DNA of 24,779 bases, taken from Gyrodactylus bullatarudis (Eukaryota > Platyhelminthes > Monogenea > Gyrodactylidea > Gyrodactylidae). Under the pieces are notes generated by a model. It had not been told where the DNA came from, did no database searches, and saw nothing but the letters and a program-made list of their open reading frames with translations. The stretch's first letter is position 1; each line of letters starts with the position of its first letter. A program made the position numbers and the translations under genes. The stretch spans positions 1 through 24,779 of the forward strand of contig SSNU01000171.1 in NCBI GenBank assembly GCA_012064415.1. Reading direction: 5' to 3'. Below, one piece after another: positions 1-8,601 of this stretch.

Positions 1-612
1 CATCAATTGCCGAAAAACCACACGTAAAAATATTGTACTTAGGGTATGCTTCGAATCAGTGGAAAAATAAATATGGGTTAAAGGTAAGCTTACTATCCTC
101 AGCTGAATTGCTGCTTCCTGAATAAAAATACATTAAGAAAAATATATATTGAGTATTATACAGAGTTGTTGAAAATTCTGTTGATCAGAATAGATTTCTA
201 TACTATATCATGACTCAAATGTTAAGACACATTTATTCTTCTTAAACAAATAACCTACCAAAAACTCACGTGTCGGTATGTCACCTGAACATAAAATATG
301 CATCAAATTACCTTAGGTTCCTAACATATTATGAACTTCTTACCGAATAATGAAAGTTTCTATTCTTTTACTTATTTCAATCTTAATGCTTGTATTATTA
401 ATTTGCTACGAATTCTTGTAATTTTTCACAACAGTTATTTTAAAATTTTCATTCTAAATAATAAACTCAGCTGACCTTCATGGACAAAATATAAAATACC
501 TTCTCGTAATATTGAATATTTCAACCCTCTCGTATAGTTTGCCTTAATACGGGCGATCACTTTAAATTTATTTTTCTCTGTTAACTTTGACGATAGAAGT
601 AAAAATCTTTCG
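1..612 (-). CDS. Candidate host gene, three exons, continues past window start
   Basis: I do not recognise the product. On the minus strand three open segments join through GT-AG introns with matching phases. Exon a (612-500) has an acceptor AG at 614-613 and encodes ..KVIARIKANYTRGL..; its donor GT is at 499-498. Exon b (284-259, 26 nt) has an acceptor AG at 286-285 and encodes DIPTREFL; its donor GT is at 258-257. Exon c (117-1, 39 codons, fully open to the window edge) follows a T-rich acceptor ending CAG at 120-118 and encodes EAAIQLRIVSLPL.. with ..TIFLRVVFRQLM at the edge. The phases fit: 1 nt left after a, 2 nt at the start of b, then phase 0 into c. No ATG was found, so the 5' end lies upstream of 612. 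The exon chain is an inference from splice-like signals; a chance series of open frames is possible. Confidence 0.4.
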
Positions 613-861
613 CTCAAATTTACAAAGAAATTAATTAATTATTTAAGATAAACTTTTTTTTTAAATTTGCCATACGTATCAAAAAAAGATTCAATAGTGA
701 TGAAATTTGAAAAAAATAAGAAATAATTTTTCAAGGCATTCATCGCTCATCAATCCTGATGAAAATCTGCTATTATATAATTTATTTAGAAAGTAATGTG
801 ATAAGAAAAAAATAGGATGCATTTTTTTTCTCAATTGATTTTATATCGAAATATAAAATCA

Positions 862-2105
862 CCCTAATTAGGGCTTATCGTATTTAATGGATTCTATCGG
901 CTTATGAATAATAGTTAAACATAATTATTTCTATTGTTCACCTTATTTCATTTCTTCTTAAGTGAACAACAGTGCTCGAATGGAGTCTTACTTGGATGTT
1001 AGGAAAACGAGATCAGGAGTTATGTATAATATAGTTTATTTACCTGATGTAAATACCTCAGATATCAAAGAGGAAGAAGATAATGACGATTTCGTCGAAG
1101 AAAGAGATTTCATTTAAGATGGTATAGAAGCTGAGGTTTTTTCAGAAGAAGAACAATATGATATAATAACTGACGATAATCCCAACTTAACAAGAACTAA
1201 TCGTATAGAAGAGAATTTGAATTTATGTCAAATAAACCACATAGATGGGGATTTAAAGTGTTATCTAGAAATGGACAGGATGGTTTTCTGCATGATTTTT
1301 TATTGCATACATCTGGACCAATTTCAGATTTACCTTACAATACAAAGACAAAAACTGGCGATATTGTTTTAAAGCTATGCAATTCTATCAACAAAGAGAA
1401 TAGTATAGTTTATTTCGATAACTATTTTTCGACAATTGAAATTCAAAAATCCTCTTAGAGAAAAATCAAATTCATTCATCTGGAGCTGTTCGAAAAAATC
1501 GGTATAATTTGAAAAATTTCTCTTGTGAAAAAGCTCAAAAAGTCAAGAGGTTCTTCAGAATGTGTAAAGCAAAGTCTCATATTCATAACTCGATGGCTAG
1601 ACAATAAGGTGGTTTATTTGGTCTCGACTTTCAAAGCAAAGGATCCACAGACACAGGTGTAAAGAAGACAAGGAAAAAACAAAATACAAGTATCAATTCC
1701 TTGTCCTAGTGTTGTTTCAGATTATAACAAACATATGAGTGGAGTCGATTTGTTCGATATGCTGATGGTTAAATACAAATTAACACACCGAGCAATAAGT
1801 GGTGCCATCCAATATATTTACATGCTAGAAGTAAAGATAACATTTCTAAAGTTTCAGAAGAATTTCTATCACATATTCCATTGAAAAGATCCCAAAACGA
1901 TAGAAGATCCTGTAAAATCTGCAAAAAGAAAACCCCTTACTATTGTAAGCAATGTGAAGCATTCATTTGCATTAATGAGGAAGATTCATGTTACAAGTTG
2001 TACCATGAAAGAATTGTGTAATTATCATTATTGTATGAAATAATAAAAATGCTATATTCACAGGATTTTTTATTATCCTCTTGTAACGAAAAGCCCTATA
2101 TAGGG
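862..2105 (+). mobile_element. Decayed piggyBac-type DNA transposon
   Basis: The element is bounded by imperfect terminal inverted repeats that begin CCCTA, as piggyBac ends usually do. The left end (862-881) and the reverse complement of the right end (2105-2086) match at 17 of 20 positions, sharing CCCTA, TAGGGCTT and TCGT. Each end carries a small palindrome (CCCTAATTAGGG, CCCTATATAGGG). The body carries transposase remnants in the same orientation. At about 1.24 kb it is roughly half the usual length because the middle of the transposase is missing. The expected TTAA target duplication is not visible at either edge, so the flanks have decayed or the true ends lie slightly elsewhere. Confidence 0.7.
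980..2021 (+). pseudogene. piggyBac-like transposase, internally deleted and frameshifted
   Basis: This is a relic of a cut-and-paste transposase of the piggyBac family (RNase H-like DDD catalytic fold). An acidic N-terminal part starts at ATG 980 (MESYLDVRKTRSG..) and stops at 1115-1117; acidic residues continue after it. At 1225-1458 the frame reads NKPHRWGFKVL, DFLLHTSG and IVYFDNYFS, the last matching the second catalytic Asp region. Downstream, in shifting frames, come SGAVRKNR-like and VVRWLDNKVVYLVSTF-like segments, SDYNKHMSGVDLFDML (third Asp region) and a Cys-rich C-terminal finger at about 1905-2010 (CKICKKKTPYYCKQC..). The region that would hold the first catalytic Asp is missing between the acidic part and NKPHRWGF. 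Several stops and frameshifts follow 1458, so it is not functional. Confidence 0.8.
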
Positions 2106-3210
2106 AAGTAAGAGATTTTCGTGTTAGTAAAATATAATTGCACATTATAATATATTTTCTATACCAGAATTTTATGGCGAATTCAATAGTGAAAATTACA
2201 TCCTTCTAACTCAGACTGTTTTCTTATCGTCTTGATAGGGTTAACATTTATTTTGGTCTAAAATTTTATTCTTAAATATAGTGATGTTTCTCAGTCTAAA
2301 AAATTACAAATCTACCATTATGCGTTTTGAATGTAAACGAAGTAATGCACTTCTCACTTTTTCATTGCATGTTTTATTCGTTTTCACTAAAACATATAGC
2401 TTTCATGATTTTTCGGGATAAAGTTAGGTTTCTAGTTTTTATTTATGAATATTTTCCAAATGCTCACTTTTGTCTTCTACTACTTAGGTAAATTTCCATA
2501 TTTTTATGTAATTTCTGCATTAAGACGCTTCAAGTATTTTCGATTCATATTAAAATCTTTTCAACAGTAAGATCTTAAATCTAATAGCTCTATAACCATT
2601 TTCTGTTGAGATTGAACTGTTATAAGAAGCATTATCTTGTTAAATAATCAATCTTTTATTTGAATTTTATTCTTTTAACAATCATGAAGAACTTCCAAGC
2701 AAATTTTGAAAATTAATTAATAGCATCGTTAGAAGATTTCAAGGCTAAAAATTGTTTATCGTTCCAAAATTGTTTAATTACAATAAATAACTGCAATAAA
2801 CTACTTGATGAAAAAATGAGAAATATATTACTTCGTTTTCATTCATATCGCATAATTGTGAATTTGTATTTTTTTAAATACTAGTGAAGAATTTAGAATT
2901 AATTTTTTATAGTAGTATTCATTGGACATTAACAAAGATATTTAGACGCGAAATAAAGAGTGAGAACCACATTGCTTCTGTCACTATACTGCTAACTCTT
3001 CAAGAGTAAATTTAATCAAATTATTGTCACAGTAATTTAATGTTATTGTTCATGAACTAAGACTTTCTTTACCTAAAAAACTCACAAGGTAAATCCTCTA
3101 TCACATCTAAAAATAAGTATTTACGCTTTGAGAGATCAGATTTTAATAACTGAAAAATAATTAAATAATTTAATAATTAAAAATTTTACAATTTTGAGTG
3201 AAATTGTGAA
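2106..3210. other. AT-rich intergenic DNA, nothing recognised
   Basis: No open frame with recognisable protein character, no RNA gene and no clear repeat was seen on either strand. Confidence 0.4.
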
Positions 3211-3280
3211 AGTTGTAATACTTCCTCTAGTTGCAAAAGCCCAAATTAAAACCATTCAAACAAACCTACGCTTCCCATCA
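3211..3280 (+). repeat. Fragment of Penelope-like element tail
   Basis: About 70 bp closely matches the C-terminal tail coding region of PLE2 at roughly 13916-13985. The shared core CTTCCTCTAGTTGCAAAAGC continues through CCCAAAT and into a weaker match. It is an isolated fossil with no flanking PLE sequence that I can see. Confidence 0.6.
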
Positions 3281-4004
3281 AGTTGAATCATGCGATTTCA
3301 ATTTTTTTAAATAAATAATAAAATGAAACATACTAATCAGTTAATTTAAATAAGAAGTGTACCTTTGAAAAATATTTTTAGTTTAGACAATGTTTAGAAA
3401 TGAAGTTATTTTAAAAAATATTGGTACTCAAGTCAATGACAGAACCTAATCATATTTTGAAGTATTAAATATGATTGTACTGATAACTGAGGATCGATTA
3501 TACTTGTGTAATAATTAAGTAGAAAAGCATTACATTATGCCTGAAAATGGTGTTTTCAATTTTTTCAAAAATACTCTCAACATTTCTCGTATTAACTAGC
3601 CAGATCAAGGGAGAAATAAGAAATGAAGAAAAGTCTTCTCTGCTAAATAGACCTGGTATATGAGTTTGTTTCAAGAGTTGAATGTATCTTAAATGCAGCC
3701 TTGGATATGACTTACGAGTGCTTTTTTAGGTACACTCATTAAAAATATTAAATAAAACTTAACTCTAATTAATTATATACCGAAAACAATTATCATAAAC
3801 GAAAAATTAATATTTTTGACCAGATCGTTTCATTATTTAGCCAGACCTAGTATATAACTTAATTTGAAAAGTTGGATACGTTTGTAGTATGTTTGATATA
3901 AGACTCACATTTTACTTTTTTTTTAATTAATGATTTCCCTTGAAAAGTTTAATTTCGATTGAAATATATGTGAATACGATCACAATCAACACTATTTATT
4001 TATA
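3281..4004. other. AT-rich DNA with a weak imperfect direct repeat
   Basis: Two stretches, about 3649-3725 and 3842-3915, share an order of short blocks (AGACCT-GTATAT, AGTTG-AT, TTGATATAA/TTGGATATGA, then ACTCA or ACGAGTG) at perhaps two thirds identity. Otherwise nothing was recognised. Confidence 0.3.
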
Positions 4005-4110
4005 TAGTGGTCAAATTAATAGGTGAGGCACTTATATTATTCCGAAATTAAGACCATTCGGTTCATAGGAAAATTCTCTATCTAATGATAACTATTCATA
4101 TTATAAAATA
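4005..4110 (+). repeat. Solo end related to the 16-17 kb fold-back element
   Basis: TGGTCAAATTAATAGGTGAGGCACTT resembles the end of the fold-back element at 15960 (TGGTCGAATTAATATGTGAAACACTT in two blocks). The match resumes at AAAATTCTCTATCTAATGATA against AAAATTCTCTATCGAATGATA near 16063. It lies directly beside the 4129-5192 palindrome, so one element may have inserted near or into the other. Confidence 0.5.
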
Positions 4111-4128
4111 GATATTCACATAATTGTA

Positions 4129-5192
4129 TATGTTACCGTACAAACCCTGAATCAATATTTCTCTAGATTCACAAAGCCTGAATCAGTACAAAGTTAGTAT
4201 AAAGCCTGAAATTCAGTGTTTGTACTGACTTTTTACTAGAATAATGCATCATGTATACAATTTATCATATTTGTATATGACATGGTGTATAAAGCTTATA
4301 CCATTCAAAGTATTCTATACTATACATAGAGATAGGATATATGATTGCCTTGAATTAATTTCTCATTTAAAGGGGGAGGGGATTCAAACTCAGTCCTCAT
4401 TTAGGATTGACAAAGTCGTATACAATGATGAATATTCTGTATAAGTCTTAGGTTTTCATTTTAAAATTCATTCAAATTATATTTGAACAGAAATATAACA
4501 AGATGGATAGTAATAAGGTTCGATTCTCGGAGAAGGTGTAAGACTTACTGAATATTCCTAACTTAAGTATTATATATTCTCGCTTTTTCTTTGAATGTGT
4601 GTAATATAAGTTTCTTTCTGAGTTATGAGATACGACTAGAGCTACTGTAGAAAAAAAAAATCACTCGTCAGTCGTCAAATAATTCAGATTAAACATTTCA
4701 AATTGGGACTGCTGTTTGACCAGTATTTGAATTCTCGAAAAGATATCCTGCTACCAGATTATAAGATCCCCCAAACAAAATACATTCCTTAAATTTAGAT
4801 TGCATTGGGATCTAACCATGGATTCATATAATGATAAGAAAATGAATTTTAAAATGAAAACCTAAGACTTATACAGAATATTCATCATTGTATATGACTT
4901 TGTCAATCCTAAATGAGGACTCAGTTTGAATCCCCTCCCCCTTTAAATGAGAAATTAATTCAAGGCAATCATATATCCTATCTCTATGTATAGTATAGAA
5001 TACTTTGAATGGTATAAGCTTTATACACCATGTCATATACAAATATGATAAATTGTATACATGATGCATTATTCTAGTAAAAAGTCAGTACAAACACTGA
5101 ATTTCAGGCTTTATACTAACTTTGTACTGATTCAGGCTTTGTACTAGTGAATCTAGAGAAATACTGATTCAGGTTTTGTACGGTAACATATA
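4129..5192. mobile_element. 1.06 kb long inverted-repeat (fold-back) element
   Basis: The left arm (about 4129-4472) and right arm (about 5192-4841) are nearly perfect reverse complements of about 345 bp around a spacer of about 370 bp. I saw only a few substitutions plus a 3-4 base indel near CTAGATTCAC. Each arm begins with GTTACCGTACAAA and contains degenerate direct copies of ACAAAGCCTGAATCAG. A 66-codon open frame appears in both arms in opposite orientation, so it is explained by the duplication and is not evidence of a gene. No transposase was found. It is best read as a non-autonomous fold-back DNA element, or a recent inverted duplication. Confidence 0.75.
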
Positions 5193-5492
5193 TATATGTC
5201 CGTAAATCCACTGATTTGCATTTCGAAAAATATGAAGTTGTGAAAAACAAGGAATTTTTAACACTGAATGCGCATTTCTTAAAGCTTCATCAGCAATTTT
5301 ACTTTAAAGATGATATTATATTAAATTTTCAATGAAATAATAAAATTTCAAATATTAGAATAAGAATATCAAGAAGCTGGTCCCATAAAAGAAGAAAATG
5401 CGAGCTGAAAAACATCCAAAAACTCAACATTAGTAGCAGAAATGAAGAGAAAAGAGTCAAAAAGCTCACATTTTTCAAGGTAGTAAGAGAGA
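5193..5492. other. AT-rich flank of the PLE fossil
   Basis: No independent feature was recognised. The minus-strand open frame that runs through 5369-5632 is in a different frame from the endonuclease fossil and looks like a shadow of it. Confidence 0.3.
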
Positions 5493-5825
5493 TTATGTAT
5501 GGTTATTTTGAGCAAAGAGATCTGGTTTGATAGTATTGATGAATAATTTCTCTTTAATCCACAGACCAGTGCTGCCATCACATGAGTTTTTATAAAATAT
5601 TGAAAAATTGGATTTGTCAGCAGTATGACCATTACTAGACAAATGTTTCTGAACTGAAGTATTCTTGGAAAGATGTTCTTTTGTCCTCGTCATAAGATTT
5701 CTAAAAGTTCTTCTAAGATAAGTCGAACCACAGTCGCATTGAAACTCATAAAATAAGAGAGTGTTCATGTCCTCCTGCCCAAAACACCATTGAGCAAAAT
5801 GGTTAATAAGTATTTTGAAACTCAT
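5493..5825 (-). pseudogene. Penelope-like GIY-YIG endonuclease fragment
   Basis: A 110-residue open frame holds the endonuclease domain of a Penelope-like element, the nickase that would cut target DNA for reverse transcription. Residues 24-38 read LFYEFQCDCGSTYLR, the GIY..YIG core with Cys30-x-Cys32. FRNLMTRTKEHL (41-52) supplies the conserved Arg and Glu-His, and VQKHLSSNGHTAD supplies the His pair expected of the extra zinc-binding motif. KPDLFAQN (100-107) matches the domain end (KPNLCVQK in PLE1). The second signature is YLR rather than YIG, so the Gly is lost. No tail, N-terminal domain or reverse transcriptase lies next to it. It is from a different PLE lineage than PLE1 and PLE2, judged by divergence. 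Confidence 0.8.
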
Positions 5826-6299
5826 TCATTAGTATTATTCAAAATATATTGTCAAGGATACATTCAAATTTGTGGATAAAATAAAGAAGCTAGATATAAG
5901 GTCTAAGAAAATTTATTTCAATGTTAATTTATTCTCAAATACATCACTTACTTTGTGTAATTGGTTTACTTATATATTCAAAGTGAAAAAATGATGTGAA
6001 TTACGATGAAACTTTATACTAATCCTATCAGCTAATCTCGTTTTATTTTTTATTTACTGGTCGTCACGATATCTCCTCATTGAAAGGTTTTGATGCTTTC
6101 TTAATCAATCAGCCAAAACTTAACCTTTATGAAAGTTGGTTCCTAAGCATGAAGAAAGTTAATGAATGTAAAACAAGTAAAAGAAACGATTCATTTACCT
6201 ATTTTTTTTAAATCATGGAATAGTGCATCGTTTTATACACTTTTAGTCCTATGACTATACATCACAATACACTAAACTTGGTTTATTCAACATCCTGAA
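5826..6299. other. AT-rich intergenic DNA, nothing recognised
   Basis: No coding fossil, RNA gene or repeat could be supported on either strand. Confidence 0.35.
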
Positions 6300-6660
6300 T
6301 ACTTTCGTCTAAACTCCTTGAGCTCTTCTGCACTTAGTGGGATCATTGCTGCTTTAACCGTAACATTAAAATTGCACTCTCTGATCAATATTTATTTCTC
6401 CTCGTAGGGCTCTATGTAAGCATTTCAATGATCAATTAAGTTAATCAGATTCTTTATTTTATCACTGCTCCTGATGTTAAGCCCCAGTAATTCAGTCTTA
6501 ATTGTTTGATAATTGTTCTTAGCTAATCCAGGATATCTGAGACCTTTGATAAACTTTCTAAGTTAAGTAAGGCCAAAGAAATTATCCTTGCCTTCTTCTT
6601 ATCAAATTCTTCTGCTTCGAGATAAGAGTTGAATCCTGTGCAAACTCGGATAAGTTTTGA
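6300..6660 (-). pseudogene. Decayed coding fossil, unidentified (possibly retrotransposon gag)
   Basis: Reading the minus strand from 6660, a frame of 40 codons is open (..FNSYLEAEEFDKKKARIIS..). After a stop it continues in other frames as KNNYQTIKTELLG, KNLINLIDH, KCLHRALRGEINI and AAMIPLSAEELKEFRRK. The hydrophilic, helical character and the series of single frameshifts look like a decayed protein gene rather than chance. The order of a NY-x-x-x-x-x-L block, then an H-x-A-L-x-G block, then an L-x-x-E-E-L block loosely recalls BEL/Pao-type gag, but I cannot confirm that. It could equally be a host pseudogene. Confidence 0.3.
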
Positions 6661-6689
6661 GCTCTGAGGTGACTTCGTCCCCATGATTT

Positions 6690-7490
6690 TTCAAAGGGCC
6701 CTTTGCCCGTGAATTTATTTATTTCTTTTTAGAGTGCAGCGTGCCAAGACAGCTCCAATTTAAATTTATATATGTATTAGAAAAATCTTTATATATTTTT
6801 TTTAACGATTCTTAACAGTGGTGATATGATACAGTTATTAGTAATAGTTTATTACTAACCCTCAAAGGTGAAGTCTGAGATTATTTTTCAATGAGTCTCT
6901 TAGGAGCCTTGTCGTTTTAGTTGAAGCTTCATCTGAAATGGTCCCGTCTTGTGGAGTAAACTTATGAACCGTGATTTATGAGTGAGGGGTAACTTGTGAG
7001 GTTCCTTACCCTCCTTCGTGGAGCCATCTCTTAACCCGTTCTAACCACTGGCGAAATACTCCCCCAAACGAACAGACGTGTCCTTACATAGTGGGTCTAG
7101 TGAGTGACTTTATCATTCTCTGTTTGAAGTACAGCATGCCTGGCCAGCCTGCTTCTGTCGTAACTTTTAATCTTGAAAAAAGTATTTATTTATAGTTGAT
7201 AACTTCTATCTTAGTTCATCAAGTTATTATTTTTCAACGTTCAAGGTTAAAATATTCATGCAAAAATAAAGGATTAAGTATTCATACCTTTTGCATGTCA
7301 TTTTAAGAGGGAGTCTAATTGTTTTCATTTTGCAAGTCGTGAAAAAGGGAGTTTATTTATATATGTTTTAAGCCAGCGCCACTTTGACGTTCATTAGTTT
7401 CCACATCGAATAAAATTTTTATGACTTCTGATGTACACATAAATGAAATAATTAATTTTTAATTACAAAATGTCTAGGTTAAAAGTCCTT
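6690..7490. other. Non-coding DNA with a GC-richer patch, not identified
   Basis: About 6880-7160 is visibly less AT-rich than its surroundings and carries no open frame. A short inverted motif (TTATTAGTAATAGTTTATTACTAA) at 6836-6859 is echoed at about 23088. The GC-richer patch may be part of an unrecognised repeat. Confidence 0.25.
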
Positions 7491-7540
7491 TTTTACAATT
7501 GACAAAGTCATTTTTACAAAAAGTCTAAGATCTATTCGGT

Positions 7541-7664
7541 GTATTATCAAATGGTCCAAGTCTGTTTATAGAAAGTATAAGTGATATATGCGGGTATTAT
7601 CATTTGGCCTAACAAATTTACACGTTCTATAACTTTGCATAAAATCTTTATCAATTGGCATAGG
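7541..7664 (+). repeat. Three degenerate copies of a short motif at 51-53 bp spacing
   Basis: GTATTATCAAATGGTCCAAG (7541), GTATTATCATTTGGCCTAAC (7594) and TCTTTATCAATTGGCATAGG (7645) are variants of one motif at near-regular spacing. Related motifs occur near 24338 and 24424, so this is a dispersed family and not a local accident. Confidence 0.45.
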
Positions 7665-7697
7665 TTTTTTGACCCTAAATTTAACCCTTAATTTTTT

Positions 7698-8356
7698 AAG
7701 ACATTTTATTAAGTTCTAACAAAACTAAAAAGATATCACCTAGAAGAGGACTTAGTGGTGCACCCTAATAAACACTAATTTTTGAAAAGATAGAGGAACA
7801 TTTGTACAAAAAATCTTGATAAGGTTTGTTATTTCCTTACTGCATTTCAAAACCGTCATGTTCATCAATAAAAGAACTGATAATAGTTAAAGTTTCTTCT
7901 ATAGGCACATTAGGAAATGAAGAACTAATATTTAAAGAAATCATATCTTTTTGAACGTATTTATATTTTTTATTTATCTTTATTTGAACGTATCTTTTAA
8001 TCCTTAACCTTTTCAACAAACGAAAATGTATCTCTGACAACATGTTTAGTATAATATTCCTAATATTCAACCATTTAGCTAGTATTTATGTTAGTATGAA
8101 GATCTATATCTCCCAGTATTTAAAATTTACTTCCATCCGAAAGGAATCCCTGTCTTATAACAATCATCCTTATTCATAATTACTCTTACCTTGTCAGGTT
8201 TTGATAAAAACATGTTTTCATAACATTCTTCTAAAAGTGCTACAAAATTTTTCTCAGTAATTAGTCTAAAAATTAACTAAAAATTGACATTCAGAAACTA
8301 AAAAAAACATAGCTCTTTGACTATGATTGTTTTCTTTTTTTTCTATTGTTATTTAT
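7698..8356 (-). repeat. 659 bp direct repeat A, copy 1 (PLE reverse transcriptase fossil)
   Basis: This copy is the same as 10996-11654 at every position I compared, offset 3298 bp. The match breaks abruptly at both edges. The two copies flank PLE1 in the same orientation. On the minus strand the repeat carries decayed PLE reverse transcriptase sequence. Confidence 0.9.
7700..8280 (-). pseudogene. Penelope-like reverse transcriptase core fossil, copy 1
   Basis: On the minus strand the frames read ..SKPDKVRVIMNKDDCYK (about 8220-8160), which resembles the PLE motif that normally reads ADKG..VVIMNKDDY. Next comes DMISLNISSSFPNVPIEETL (about 7945-7885), matching RT motif 3 (D-x-x-S-L-F-T-x-V-P). 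Two stops later GAPLSPLLGDIFL (about 7763-7725) matches RT motif 4 (G-x-P-x-S-P-x-L-A-x-I). The PKxHK/RPI motif and the YADD motif are not visible. Stops and frame changes show it is dead. It is more AT-rich and more decayed than the PLE1 ORFs, so it comes from an older PLE. Confidence 0.7.
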
Positions 8357-8400
8357 TTGAACGGTAATATTGCCGAACATCATCAAGTATATTGTTACTC
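8355..8400 (-). repeat. 46 bp copy of the ORF1 start (B, downstream copy)
   Basis: These 46 bp equal 10947-10992, the first codons of ORF1, although the ATG itself is changed (ATC before GAG). They mark the start of a truncated second PLE1 copy that is cut off by repeat A. Confidence 0.85.
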
Positions 8401-8442
8401 GATTCTAGGCTCATAAGGAAGGTTGGAGAACAAGCAAAAAAA

Positions 8443-8492
8443 TTAAGTGATAAACGTTTTATTTCGCCGGGTCTCTTTAGACTTAATCCCGG
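8443..8492 (-). ncRNA. Hammerhead-ribozyme-like motif in PLE1, core mutated
   Basis: On the minus strand: TTAAGT (8486-8481), CTAAAGA (8480-8474), GACCCGGC (8473-8466), GAAA (8465-8462), an imperfect palindrome ending in TTTAT, then C (8449) and ACTTAA (8448-8443). Stem I (UUAAGU with ACUUAA) pairs perfectly over 6 bp and stem III pairs about 5 bp. The first core box should be CUGANGA; here the essential G5 is A, so this copy is probably inactive. The segment between the boxes is only 8 nt and does not form a normal stem II. CCGGG just upstream can instead pair with CCCGG inside it. Hammerhead motifs are known in PLEs, and the position just before the ORF start fits. Confidence 0.6.
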
Positions 8493-8601
8493 ACTGACAT
8501 TTATAGTGTTACAATGCATGTTATTTCTGCCCTTCCATTGGTTTAAAATTATTGCTCAGAGAGGGAGGGGTGTCAATTTGCCATTCTGTTTCCAGGCAGT
8601 T

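Noticed and set aside
4513..4545. AGGTTCGATTCTCGG resembling a tRNA T-arm / B-box
   Set aside because: The stem does not pair and no acceptor, D-arm or anticodon arm could be built around it.
4244..5069. Two almost identical 66-codon open frames facing each other
   Set aside because: They are mirror copies created by the inverted repeat and show no protein family character.
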